This document shows, piece after piece, positions 20,593 to 33,389 of a stretch of 64,000 bases of DNA (position 1 is its first letter; each line of letters begins with the position of its first letter). The stretch comes from Polytrichum commune (Eukaryota > Streptophyta > Polytrichopsida > Polytrichales > Polytrichaceae). Both the position numbers and the translations under genes were made by a program. The notes under the pieces are model-generated. The model did no database searches. It saw only the letters and a program-made list of their open reading frames with translations, and had not been told where the DNA came from. The stretch covers positions 33,542,001 to 33,606,000 of the forward strand of contig OX485804.1 of the NCBI GenBank assembly GCA_950295325.1, in the 5' to 3' direction.

Positions 20593-22330
20593 CTCTAGAC
20601 ATGATATTCAACCTTGTTGACATGCCATTGAACTTGCTTGAAGACCAAGTCCTTGCTATCAATCTAGCTAGTTCAAAGAGCGATGCCACAAAGAAGATGC
20701 CAACCTTTTCCTTATGCCTTCACCAAAGAAAATGTGCTTCAAATGAAGGAAAAACTCCTCTTTCTCCTTGTCACCTTTGAGTGCAAATATATTAGCATGA
20801 GTCCAGGTCCAAGCTCTTTGAGCATGGATGTTGTCCAAAAACTTATGTTTAACAACATCCATGGTGTGAGAAAGACAAAAGAGGCATTGCGCGAGATGGT
20901 GCTTGGAGAGATCTTAGCATGCCAATCAATATTCATTACTGCTTGGTGCTAGATGAATCAACTAAATGTTGTTTCTTTGCTACAACGTTTGGGGTCCCAA
21001 ATGTTAGACCACCTAAAGCCATAGTCATATGGGGGGGACCCCCACCACCTATTGACCTTCATGCAAGTGTGAGGGGAGGCCTCAGTGAGGAGCTCCATGT
21101 CCAACTTAGTAGAGAAATCCAAGAAATGGGTATTTTCGTACCATGCCCTGCCTAGAAGGGTCCCACTTAAGGATTGGAACCTTACCAAAGAAAAAGAAAA
21201 ATAACAAGAAGTTTCTTTTAACTTCTGATGGTGTCCATGAATTAACTTGGTGGAATTGTCTTTCCACCTGACAAGATGGTTTTCAACTTTTCCCACTCCA
21301 CCAAGCTACATGTTTGAGGGCCAATGTCAAAGCATTTTGTTGGGATGGGCAGGGCATACTGCAACATGATCACCCCAAGACAACAACAATCTCTAGAGCA
21401 TTGGAAAACAAATAGAGGGTGTCCAGATTGTTATTGTTGATGACTTGTTTGGTCTACAACTTGTAGTCCTATAGGCATTTGTTGGCTTCTTGGACCATAA
21501 AATGAATTTTATTATACTTCATAAGGCCCACATGCCTTGCCTTAAGTTACCTTCACACTCAAGCCAAGGGCCGTACCTAGGCCTATGGTAAGTTATAGCT
21601 CTATTGAGTATTTTTTTTTATAAAATATAAAAATAAAAGTGTCAGGGGGTTGGGATCCATTTGTGTTCCTCTTAACCCTTAAGCACTCATGCAACCCAAA
21701 ATGGGTCATCACCTAATATTCCTATGGGGTTTGCAACCCACTAGATGGCAAGCTACATGAATGGAAGGCATGTATTGGTTTAGGGTGTTGCCCACTATCA
21801 CGTGGGCCAAAATAACATTTATATAAATCATACTCCAAGCATGTAGGATTTTTTTGAAGGTTTGGAATTACATGTTTAAAGACGTGGTCCCATGAGCTAC
21901 CCAATGTGTGTGAAGTGCAAATACAACCACATGTGACCTTTCTAGTTTGCAACCCATATATTTTAGCTCGCATGTCCAAAGTGGGTGGGTTTTTTTCTCC
22001 ACCCAACAAGATCATGGTTGTGCATGACTGCACTGGACAAATGCGGCAAACTTTGATTGTACATGTTGAAAACCTCAATCAAAGAGTAAATCTCCAAAAA
22101 TGTCATGATTTGGCCCTTCAACTTTGAGGGTGACAAACTCGATATAAATTCCTTCAAAAGAACCCAAATTTTTTGGAGTAAGTTCACTTGACAACCATAT
22201 GGGATAACTTTAAGCTTACAAAAAATTATGCCCAGACCCAAGTGGACATCAAACAAAAAAAACTTAGAATAGTTTGGACCTCCCCCCTTGATGAAGCCCC
22301 TAATCACATGTAAATCTGACCTTGAAGAAG
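20593..22330 (-). mobile_element. Degraded LINE, C-terminal region of ORF2
   Basis: Minus-strand fragments include HKFLDNIHAQRAWTWTHANI (about 20845-20790), which resembles the HLFxxCxxAxxxW zinc-binding region (zf-RVT) after plant LINE reverse transcriptases, then FFGEGIRKRLASSLWHRSL and QWHVNKVEYHV. This series parallels the better preserved fragment at 26.5-27.0 kb. Frames upstream (20958-22307) are broken and only loosely reverse-transcriptase-like. The downstream end is cut by the CACTA element and continues at 18758-18540. Confidence 0.6.
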
Positions 22331-23029
22331 TGATCTAATTGATCAAAGAATTTCACATCTAAAATATGTGGCAATGTAGTTCACATTCCTACGATTCTAA
22401 CTGAAAAAAAACCAAAAAACAAAAACAAAAACACATTCTATTGTGCTACAAGGCTGAAAATTCAGGCACTTGGTGCCGGACCTGGCCGCCCGAAACTGGA
22501 GTGTGAACGCGGGAGAGTTTAGGGGATAAGAAATAGCTGGGGTGTGGCTAGTGAATTAGCTGTGTCTGCCTTCCTTAATAATGTCCACCTCTGGTCACGT
22601 GAGGAGTGCATGAAGATCCCACTGTCATGTGATATATCCTGCCCATGCATTTCTGTGTCTGTAAGTATCTTAATCTGCATGCATGTGTCCTCTTTACGGG
22701 GAAGAAAAAAAAAAAAAAACGAACAGCTTCAGTTTCAGCAGGTCTTCTCTATCTGCTGCATGCTTGGAGGAGTCTAACTTAGGCTTCTTTCATGCTAGAG
22801 CTCGACCTTGCAATTTTCAAGAGTTTGGTAATTGATTGGAGTTGACAACGGGTTTTACCAACATCTCAAACAAAGTTATTGGGATCGGAGCTTCACCTCT
22901 CTCTATATATATATATATCCCCAAGTTCTCGATAACTTCAGCAAGTGGAAAGTGACTGTGCTCATAACGAGAAAGAAGTGGTGAATGGCACTAAACAAAG
23001 AAGAATTCACAACAAGCTAAACAATGTTT

Positions 23030-23270
23030 CAAGACCTATTGGTTTTGGATCCAAAACAAGGGCACAAACGCTTGACATTTGTAGGCGACCTCCATGAGGT
23101 AGCTAAGGGTTTTGACTAAGAGCGTGTCAAAAATTAATGAGAACTTGTCGTACTCGTCCCACATTGCCTTTTATGAAGACACCATTTAAGGCTTGTAAGC
23201 TTGGTGAAAAACTCAATCCCAAAAGTCGAAAGCTCAAGGAAGTAAAATTTGAATAAACAAACGCAAGGAA
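23030..23270. repeat. Dispersed repeat, copy 1 (with 25270-25510)
   Basis: Shared features in the same order as copy 2 are CCTCATGAGG-type word, TTTGACTAAGAGC, AATGA.AA, GACACCATTTAAGGC, TTGTAAGCTTGGT and GTCGAAAGCTC. Similarity is clear but patchy. The copies are direct and 2.2 kb apart. An LTR pair is conceivable, but no primer-binding or coding signal lies between them. Confidence 0.5.
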
Positions 23271-25269
23271 GAGCATCTCTGCCTCTAGGAAGGGTCTCAA
23301 TTCCTTGAACTCTCAACATCTCCAACATATATGGCCTTATTGTGGGCACGTCCAACTCCGCATACAATTTTGATCGTTGGATTGAGAAACAAATTATTGT
23401 CTCTTGTAAGCAAACTGTGAATCGCACAAATGAATATTTTAAGTCTCACAGTTGGACATAACATTCCTCAGCAGTAGGCTCTTGCATCATGGGCTTGGGA
23501 ATCTTCCAAGTATATGCTTTTTCTTTCTTTTTTGGTTATGGGGCTCCCTTACAAAATGAACAACAACAATGTTGAGTAGCGTTCATGCTGGCACAATGAA
23601 CGGACATGTGGGAATTTTTGGGATCAATGTACTTTTCGGTGCCAAGTTTTGTTGCATAGGGCCCATGTGGGGGTACCAACCAAGTTGCTAGGTCTCCGCC
23701 CGTGCGAGTTGTAGTGTGGGGGGAATCCTAGCTTGCAAGTCCTCCCAACACAAGTAGGTCCTTCCCCCTTTAAGTCAATGAGATAGGCTAGCTACGTAGG
23801 CCCTTTCCCATTTAGAGAGGAGCCTCCCATAGGCTTAAGTAATGTTATGGAGTTGAGATGTAAATGTAATAAGTTGTCAAAGTGAAGAGTCTCAATCATT
23901 TATAAAAAGCCACACACGGCCTCCCAATTTCGTGAACAATTGAACATAAAATATCTGATACATTGCAGACACATAGTCCAATCTCACCACATCATATCAC
24001 ATCACATCACATCACATTTGATGTCCATGTCTTCACTCCAAACATTGCCATTTACTCAAATACAAGTGCCCAATATTACACGAGAGTGACTTGAGAAGTG
24101 TCTTGAGGAATCGGGATTTGCAGCATCTACGTAAACTCGTCAATCGTGGTTGAAGGGACTCGAGTGAAGAAGAAAAAATTCCTACAGGATTGAGGGCCGA
24201 TTCATTCCAATTCGACACCACTAGACTGATTTTGAAGCCTGTAACTCTAGTTACGGGGTCCAATTGTATAAAATAGTCATCGACATGTTATAATATGGTG
24301 TAGTGCATTCTCACCTTCTCGATCAATGAGTTTACGTAGACATCACCAATCCCTCGCCATATGCTTACATGCAAAAAGTTAAGGAAGAGCTTTGGAGTGG
24401 CAGTGGCGGGCTTGACTGAATGGGGGAAGGGGTGAAGATCGAGGGATGATTAGGGCAGTCAGATGTACTTACTCTCAATGCCGGAATTGGTTCAAAGGGC
24501 CGGCCCTGCCTTGCGTAACACACAACTTGCTCTGTCACCAACCAACCAAAAAAACAAGAAAAGAAAAAGAAAAAGAAAAAGAAAATTGTTCAATTTGGCA
24601 TCCCTGAACACTACACTAAATATGATATTTAGTGTTTGATTAAATTTAATGTTGTTAACTTTTACCTTACCTTGTTCAAAATTGATTTTCAGTTCCTCGA
24701 TAATTGGTGTTAGATATAAATGTGCTGCAACCTTCCCTGTTGCCTCCTCCCTTCCTATGAAGCATGGATTTCATTGGACTTGCAATTGTAGGGATGGCTT
24801 GCTGATCTCTCATTTGCCGAAGTCGGCGACATTTCTTTTCATATCCTTACTAACACTAAATTCAGACATGTAACTTCCACATATTACCATAGTTGATATT
24901 TGGTGTTCGAGTTTATATTTAACATTACTTACTTCCGTAGGATTATTGACATTTAGTGTATGCGTTCGTATTTAGTGTATCAAATACGAAATATCCTTTT
25001 TAACGTAGAGCTAATATTGAAAGCTTGAATTTCCAACTTTTGGGGGTGTCAATACTTGGAGTTGACAAGTTTTCATCCAAAGCTCAAACAATCGAGAGCT
25101 TGACCAGTTTCCGAGCTCTCCATAATTTAGTTTGAGCAAGTGTGAAGTGTCAACTTCAAGTTGAGATCTCAAGTGAGTGAATGATACAAAATAAGAGAGC
25201 TCTATGACAAGTCTAAGGAACATACAAGACATGCTAAAGAATGATTGCAAGTCATGGGCTTGGGGCCCA

Positions 25270-25510
25270 CAAAACAAGAGTTTGAATTCTCAACGTTTCC
25301 CGAGGTTAAGCTTACCTCATGAAGGTAGTATATATTTGACCAAGAGCTTGTAAAAAATGACCAAGAGTTGGGTGTAGCCATTCCACATGGAATCCATCAA
25401 GGCGTCATCTAGGCATTGTAAGTATGGTTAAAAAAAAATTCAACCTCTCATGTCGAGAGCTTGTGTGTAAATAGAATTTTGAGTGACCAAGCATGCGTAA
25501 GAGGGTCCCC
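25270..25510. repeat. Dispersed repeat, copy 2 (with 23030-23270)
   Basis: It parallels copy 1: CTCATGAAGGTAGTATAT, TTTGACCAAGAGCTTGT, CAAGGCGTCATCTAGGCATT, GTAAGTATGGTTAAAAA and GTCGAGAGCTTGTG. It has the same orientation and no open reading frame. Confidence 0.5.
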
Positions 25511-26479
25511 GCCAATGAGATGGTTTTTTCCTTTGAGCTCTGGTGTAAAGGGGGCTTGAGTTACAGATGAAGGGTAGAGCTCAAACCTGCAAGTGTATCT
25601 TCTTGAAACATGTAAGGGTCCTTGAAATGAATTTTGGTGCTTGTAACATGTCGCTAAGATGAGAAAGGAAGTAGGTTTTCCTCTAATATTTCACTTTTGA
25701 CTTGACATCGCTCATATGTTCTACACCTATTTATACACGACTTGCACCTATCTCTTCTTGAAACATATAAGAATCTCCATTGCCATGTGTGTGTGCATGT
25801 GTGATGACTTCAAGTGGTGGTTTAGCATACTATCCTGCAAAACCTAACTTCTTGGGTGAATGGAGACATTTCAAGGTTGAACCACCATTCTGCCGTCTGA
25901 AACCATCTTTTCCTTTCAACTCGCAATGTTGGAAGTAACTCTAATTTCCCGCTTCTTATTTGGGTGGGTGGACGGTTTAAAGGTTTGGAACACGCAACAA
26001 TGAGTTCCCACTAAGGTGCGTCACCCAACTCACTAACATAGTGCATAGAAGAGGATGTGGCTATGTGTCACCATGATGGTGCCCGCTATCCCCCTCCATA
26101 CATTAATAAGTTAATTATCAATGTTTTTGTTCAGTACCCAATGCTCAGTAGGATTTGGAGTGTTAGAAATCAAGTAGGAGTGATTGGATCTTTCATATTC
26201 AGTCATGAAAAATCCAATCCAAGCATAATCTCTATCAATTCCTCAGGCCCATAAAATGTTGACATTTGGTGAATAATGTTATATTCAGAATGTATAAAAC
26301 ACACATTAGAGTTATTCGTAAAATAGATGGATCAAACTCTAGGTGAATTGACTAAAAGGTGAGTTTTAAAGCTCGATATGCATAAATGACCCAAATCATC
26401 AAAGAAACCACCAACAAACCATACACACAAATCTACTAGCTCCATCATATATTGAGCTTGTCCTTGTGACTCATAACCC

Positions 26480-27020
26480 CTCACTTTTCAAGATTGATTA
26501 CGGTCCTTGAGTGAAGTTAATTTAAAGACAAAACTAGCTTTAATGTGCTCAAACACTCTCTTCCATTCCGTTCTTTGGTACAAGGTGCACTCGTCCCAAC
26601 TAGCATACTTGACTTTGGGGGCATGCCATTGTTCTTGGTTTACCATTTTATCATCTCTCATAATCCAAATGGACTAGAGGGTGATGCTGTGGAGAAGCTG
26701 CCACATTTCATTCCACTTGACAAAGGCCTTCCTAATACCTTTCCCAAAGAAATGCACATTTCAGTTGGAGGTTCATATCATATCTCAATTTCACAACACT
26801 TAAGTGCATGTAGGATCAAGGTGACCCATATCAAGGTTCTTTTGGCTTGGTTGCAATCCCACAACCTTTGCCTAACCAATTTGCAAGGCACAAGAAAATG
26901 GCATAGAGATTGTGCAGGGAAAAATGCGTGCCCTCCACTTGTTAACAACCACCACCTTGTACTAGACCAATTGTTTAAACGTCCTACTCCAAATGAACCC
27001 ACATTTCTCAATAAGGCACC
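26480..27020 (-). mobile_element. LINE C-terminal remnant
   Basis: The minus strand reads FGKGIRKAFVKWNEMWQLLH, then ITLWTIWIMRDDKMVNQEQW, KVKYASWDECTLYQRTEWKR and VFEHIKASFVFK. The LWxIWxxRND-like stretch is characteristic of the region after the zf-RVT motif in plant LINE ORF2 proteins. It is the best preserved of three such fragments in this window and shows how the fragment split by the CACTA element should read. Plus-strand open frames here (159 codons at 26545-27024) are antisense. Confidence 0.7.
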
Positions 27021-30000
27021 TTAATCCAAGATTAGTCATGTGACAACACCATGTAATTCTTTCCTCATTTCTCTTGCACATGAAGGAGGGAGAATATTCA
27101 GAAATACACCCATTAGTATCCTATACACTTGGTATTTTGGCATAAATAGTAACATCTTTGCCTATAATAATATGAGTAAGGAGTTCAAGCAAAGTGCAAT
27201 TAATCAATGACTTGCCTTACTCTACTTTTAAAATCAACAACCATAAGCTTGACATGAGGGTTTAGAAATATATTCTAATATTGTTGCTAGATTCAAATTC
27301 CCAATCCCCCTTAAGATAGGAAAGTATATTTCAAGTATTGAGCATGCTCCAAATTAAGTTTCTAGAATTCCCTTAGGTTTGAGAAATGAATTTATGGAGG
27401 CATTTCAGAAGAAGAAAACTTAATTTTGGGGCATAGATGAGGGTATAAGAGATTTTTTCTCAACAAATCAATTACCACTAATTGTGGTATTTAAAAAGGA
27501 ACCCAAAAACTCCAATTATGTCACATAAATCCAAGTGATGAGAATATTCAATGTAGTCTATGTAGAGCCATGCGTACAACTCTATAAGTACACCTATCGT
27601 CTTCCATTTTCTCCTCCTCACTATCATTACCATGTTCAATACATTCCTCTACCTTGACATCTATGAATGTGACGATTATAACTCAACGATCTATTGCAAT
27701 GCGGTGGTGTTGAGGTTGCAACCACAACCTTTGTATATAATGTGAGACGCATGCAAGTGGGAGGGGACATCACTGTTTCCATTTCTTGGAAATAAATCAA
27801 AAAGTGTTGAGTACTTGTCGTTGGAGAATAATATGTTGAATGACTTCAAAATCAAACAAACATGGAAGAAACTTGCGTACTCCATTGAGAACTTCTAAGG
27901 AACTTTCCAAATAGGTTCCATATCATCATCATTGACAGAGACCATCTTTGTCACTAAGCCACCACCATGAGGTGAGAGTGTAGTATTGTGTAATGATGTC
28001 AAGAGTCTTTATCGATTGGATGAGGTAGCACCACAACATCAGCAAGCATGAATAGATGCATATGCATTCCACGTAGACATAAAGATCATGTTCAATGTTC
28101 GAAATCCAAAATAAATAATTGCAGAGAATACATTGGAGTGTTGAGTGCTAATGATTTATATATTCAAAAAATCACTTGTGGATGCATAAGCATTAATAAT
28201 TGATCCCAATTTAGTCAACATCTCTATTAGGAATTGGAAAGACTTAGGGATTTTCTCTTGTTCACTTCTCCATGACACATTTACTTTCATGAGTTGCGTT
28301 TATGCAATTTTGCGATTGAAGAAGGTTGGTAGCTACCTTGGCAATCCTTGCGCACCCTTGGTAGCCACCCCTTCTAGTCTATGCTATCCTACTACCTAGA
28401 GGCTAGACCTTATTATTATCAAGTTTACAATGATATCCTTAAAGGTAAAACTGGTATTGCCCACCCCTTGGTATCGGTTGAGTCTCATAGGTATACTATT
28501 GAAATACTACCTCATAATTTGACCTATTTATAATCGTATCATTGTTCCGGATATCTGGAATAACTTTTGACTTACTCCCTCTTATGCCTATAGTATTATA
28601 ATCCTATAACTTGTGATTATATACTAAGTTAACCCTTATTGATCTATCAAATTTATTTACTTCTTAATTTAGTCTATTGAGATCAACATTACCAAATTAT
28701 ACTATAGAGGGTGGGTCCTTGGTTGGTAGTGATATTGGGGCGTCAACCAACTTAGTCCTCTTAACTTTAACGCAAGTATGGTAGATACTTCTTGCTATTA
28801 AGGAAACAAGGTGAGCATACATAAGACTCATCTCTCCAAAACTTTTACATATTGAATGTTTACACAATGACATCCAACACAAGCAAGTTAGAAATATTTT
28901 CAAGATTTAGTAAGAATATTCTAGTGACCAACATTGTTATATTCTTCAACAAGGTAGTACGCTCCAAAAATCCAACATCCACTTTTATTGTTCACTCAGT
29001 GTTACACTTTCTTTGTAGGGTTTGAGGTCTAAGAAACCCTACCACTATCCTAACCACCAGCTGCTATGTGGTCGTCCTAAGGATTACAACTCATTTTTCT
29101 TATCCTTATCCTTCTAAAATAGTACCATTTGCCAATAGTTGCAGTTGGCTCTTCAAAACGATCATAAGTCTACCTATGGATAAATAGTTAATAAATAAAA
29201 AATTGGTTGCAATTAGTTGTAAGATATCAAAATGTTGTGTATTGCACTTGATTGTTCCTTCTTGCTTCATAGTTTGAAGCATGGCATAATTCTCCTTGAA
29301 GCAGCAATGACTTGGGATTGAAGTGATTGCATGTGTGATGCAAGCTCCACAAAAACAAATCTCTACAAGACTTATTATTTCAACATGTTTTGCAACTTCG
29401 TAGCCTGTGAACAAACATAAAAACTTCGCTTAGAAGTTGCGGGGTTTGGTTATGACATTATGTCCTCTAAAGCTTCAAAGGAGAAAATACATCCCATTTT
29501 GATTCTGCAAAATTGAAAGTAATCTCAACCAACCTTATTATTAGCATTTGATCCAATGTTCATTGAATCACCCATGTTGCAAACTCATCGTATTGGATCA
29601 CTAAATTGTTGACTTGATTACATTTTCAACAATAGGTTTCGTCATTTCCACATTGTAGTAACATCAACCCAAACCATGACAACTTATATCTTTAAAGAAG
29701 ATTGGAAGAGAACAATCAAGAAATCTAAAGAAAGTGCAAATTGGAATTCATCACAAAATGCGGAAGGAGAAGGCGCATAAAATTGGATTGTAGAAAGGTG
29801 GGTTTTTTGATGGAAATGGTGTCAATAAAACTGCAAGAAGAACAAAAACTTACAAAACTCCCTTAGAATTCAAATCTTCACTTGTCAAGATAGGATACCA
29901 ATAGGTTTAAGATACTCCTCCAAATCTTGTTGCAAAGTTGTGCTCTCCAAAGTGGTCTACGGCAAAGAATGACTCCATGAGGGACACAAAGAAACAAAAA

Positions 30001-30690
30001 TAAAACAAAAAAAATTGAGTTTCAATACCCAAAGTTCAAGAGAAAAGATGAAAATGTAATTGAATGACTAGACATCAAGCTTAAAGCACCAAATAATAAA
30101 ACTTGCCACACTAATGCAAAACCCACAAAACGCAATCTTATGCACGAAATCTATGCAAGAGATGAATCCATGATCTTGGTGAATTCCACTCCTTGCAAAG
30201 CTCCATACTTTCTCACATCCCAACCCCCCTGAATCCCTAGAAGATATCTCACAATTAATTTCACCCTTCCTTGATTCTTCACAAAAAAATCAACAATCGT
30301 TCATCCATTCTCCATAAATGAAGTGCAAGGTATATGATCATTTCTAGCCCTCTATGGCCATGATATTCTATATGTAACACTTAGGTAATTTTACGATATT
30401 AGGTCAAATGCTATATACATACAATCATCTTTCCCACACCTCGAGCACCCTAAATTATATGTTATTATTTTGTAATTTTCACCCATAATCAATATATGAG
30501 ACCCTGTATTTTATTGCACATAGTTTCTACGTTCTTTGCCAATGGGCCCCTCCTACCCACCCCCCCCCCCTCTCACCTTGGAAAGCAGTTAAAATGCCGT
30601 TTATAAAGCACTTGAGAAAAATAAAAGAAATTTTAAGACAAATTAAAATCACCAAAATGTTAATATTTATATCCTTGGCACCAAAAGTCT
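27021..30690. other. No recognisable gene
   Basis: The longest open frame is a minus-strand one of 102 codons at 29106-29414 without a motif I recognise. Composition is AT-rich and rather uniform. A C-run lies at 30559-30570. Nothing else stands out. Confidence 0.4.
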
Positions 30691-30699
30691 AATTTCCTT

Positions 30700-31260
30700 T
30701 TAATTTTTTTTTCAAGATGCTTCTAAAAGATTTGACCAAAGCCAAGATAAAACCTTAATCTCATGCCATGGGTACGATAGCAAATTTCATGAGGTATTGA
30801 TAATTAATTGTCGTGACATGCAATTTGAAGATGTCGTAAGTTCCCAACTATGATTTGGGAAACCCTCTATGAGATAATGGTTGAGAATGATGTTCCTCAT
30901 ATGAAATTTTAGGTATTCGTGTCGGGAAACACCCATGTAATCTGGATTATAACGTGAAATTTCACATTGTAGCCATACGGGATCGTGAACATAATTCCTT
31001 TTGGGGATATTGTAGACATCGACCATGTCACCCAAAAATACATGCAATAGTTGTTGCAATCTCAATACAAAAACCTTGCAAGGATTATATGCACAAAATA
31101 CAATGGAGGAGGACATTGAAATAAAATACTACACTATGTGTTGGTGGTTGTTTTCTAGTGCAGTCACGAAGGAACAAAGGTTCACAACCCTCATAGATGT
31201 TGGCACTTCCATGATTGACAATGGGGTCGTCATATGCTCTTGGTAGGTACTTAGGGTGGA
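30700..31260 (+). pseudogene. Remnant of a second MULE transposase (DDE core)
   Basis: The nucleotide sequence parallels the 15390-15910 part of the main transposase. RDMQFED aligns with CDMQSED, TMEEDIEIKYYTMCWWLFSS aligns with TMDDAETKYHVIRS(stop)WLSSG, and GACAATGGGGTCGTCATATG aligns with the exon end before the GTAAGT donor. Frames are broken by many stops and indels. It shows Trp-Trp where the main copy has a stop followed by Trp. Confidence 0.7.
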
Positions 31261-31962
31261 CACTTAATACTTGTTGTGGTATACACATGCGTGAAGAGGG
31301 TATTTGTTCCTTTTTTGGGGAGGGGGGGGGGGGGGGGGGATGTACATAACCTTGATATGAATGCACCCTATTACTATACATAACACCAATTTTTGTCAAT
31401 TTCATTGCTTACATAGTGTAGGAGACGCAAACCTATAGCAGACTATGGTTGTTATAATAGTCATTTATATTACATTAGGCTGGGATTGGAACATACGTGC
31501 TTGATTTCAAATCCCCAACATATACGCACACAAAGCACATACACTTCAATCTAGTAGCTATGGCTACTCGTGAAAATGTGGCTTACAAAATATACATTTG
31601 GGAAGGGTATCATTGAACCTAGTTTGTACACATAAATAGGGTGCTATGAATTTCTTGGGGAGGTAAGTATACTCTTTGAGCACCTTGTATTGAATAATAT
31701 TAGTGTGAAAAAGAGATTTTTGGAGCATTGATGTAATTAATATATGTGAGGAGTTTTTTTAATAATTTATTGTTTTCTACACAGTGTCCAAGGATATTTT
31801 TGGGCATAACGAGTGGGTGCCTTAAAGTGGCACTGTCCCATAAGCAACATGTATTTTGAAGCCCTAAAGCGCCATACATGCTCTGTGTGAACGGGGACTA
31901 TCTAAGTATTGGCTAATAAAGCTAAAGATAGGCGGTGAAGGGTGTATTTCGACATTGTTGAA
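31261..31962. other. No recognisable gene; G-run
   Basis: A run of about 18 consecutive G lies near 31323-31340. The remainder is AT-rich without an open frame. It may be the eroded continuation of the second MULE, but I cannot align it. Confidence 0.4.
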
Positions 31963-32477
31963 GGGCCACTTCACACACGAGACTGAGGGCCTGTGACCAT
32001 TACACTTCAAGCACTCTCATTCGTGGGAAAGTCGGAGCCGGTCCAAGTTCACTTCACACTGTGCTTGAGGGACCAATGGAGTATGCGAATGCAAGGTGGA
32101 TGTAAAGTCTACATGTATTCTTACATCATCAAATGGATCATGTTTCATGGTCACTTGAACTATTCTCAAAAACCACTTCTTGCAGGTAGGCCTAACACAA
32201 AACCGGGAGACCATGGCATTCCAGATGTCCATAACCGTTGATTTATTCTATTTTATCATGCGTGAGGACCCGCATGAATAATAGAAACTCATAGAAATAG
32301 CATGTGGTGGAGGGCCTGGTCACATATGACTTCACACACCACTTGAGGGTCCGTGACCACACTACATGATTTTGGAGGACATGATTTTGGAGGTGACTTG
32401 GGACGGCCTTTGGACACTTTCTTCTGAGCTCTCACTATTCCATGGTCACGGCTCTTGGCTCGTGTGTAAAGTGGCCC
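31963..32477. mobile_element. PIF/Harbinger-like MITE, GGGCCACTTCACAC family
   Basis: The left end GGGCCACTTCACACACGAG is mirrored by the right end CTCGTGTGTAAAGTGGCCC. Flanks are GAA on the left and TAA on the right, an imperfect 3-bp duplication. The interior closely matches 43312-43796 and 59962-60234 throughout, including the GTCACATATG...CTTCACAC segment. It is 515 bp long and non-coding. Confidence 0.75.
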
Positions 32478-33385
32478 TAAGTAAACCACCAGAGCGGCTA
32501 GCGGCAATGGATTAGACATTTGCAGGAAGAATCGTGTACATTGTGGGCAAGCAAGAGGTGGAGGATTCATGCGCGTTGTCTAGGTGCGAGAGGAAGAATG
32601 TGAAGTGTTGATTCTGCCACACACCTCTGAGGGCTCTCAGTAGCACAAAAAATCAGATACATGATCGATTGCAAGTGGGTGATGAACACCAAAATCCACA
32701 TCGAGTTGAAGACTCCAAGCATTGCAAATTTAGGTAGAATGTCTAACATACAAACCTTCAGTCCGAATGAAGAACAAACACTGAGAGAACTAGTTGAACC
32801 ACGGGTCCTGCAATTGCGCTTCTTGATCCTCATGATTCACATCAAGCCTTGAGAGGGAGACTACAAAGAGGGTGGTTCTTCTGCCGAGGGCTTTCATGGC
32901 AATTTCCAGGAGGGGTAGGCACCTGAAGTAGGAGTGGACATCGATCGGATTTTGACTCAACACCTACTGTGACCAACATGTCATGTCAACGCTTGAGCGC
33001 AACTGCAGCACTACCTCGCAGAGATTCTAGGTCGCCAATCACCCTAGAGGGTTGCCGAACATGATCCCAACATGCATCTGCGACCCCTTATATAGATACG
33101 TAGGTGAGTGGATTTTGTATACTTGCCCTATGATGTGCTTCCTCCAACAACGGGTACTTGAATTAAACTGCATGTTGCAATTGGGATTGGAGAGGTGAAT
33201 GTCGATCTATGGGCATGCTGAGAGAATCAAATTAGGCTGCAATTATAAGTAGGTAGTTAAATTCAGGGGTCTCGGACAATCTGAGGCAATTTGAGGCCAT
33301 GATTGAGAGAGTTTGCTTGCAAGTTTTACTGGTTTGATAGTCTACTGGAATTGGAGCTATCCTTGACAAAACGTAAGTTCAGTCT
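32478..33385. other. No recognisable gene
   Basis: This lies between the MITE and the pogo-like fossil. Short open frames on both strands have no motif. Part may belong to the host MULE or to the 5' region of the pogo-like element. Confidence 0.35.
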
Positions 33386-33389
33386 CTGA

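Larger units (their letters stand above)
22331..26479. other. No recognisable gene; old dispersed repeats
   Basis: All open frames are short and without motifs. Two direct, diverged copies of a roughly 240-bp sequence lie at 23030-23270 and 25270-25510. Small simple repeats include ATCAC units at 23990-24015 and AAAGAA units at 24550-24585. No tRNA, rRNA or splice-rich coding region was seen. Confidence 0.45.

Noticed and set aside
23030-25510. LTR retrotransposon bounded by two direct repeats
   Set aside because: The direct copies are too diverged and patchy, with no primer-binding site, polypurine tract or gag-pol motif between them.
26545-27024. 159-codon plus-strand open frame as a gene
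   Set aside because: The minus strand encodes a recognisable LINE C-terminal domain across the same interval.
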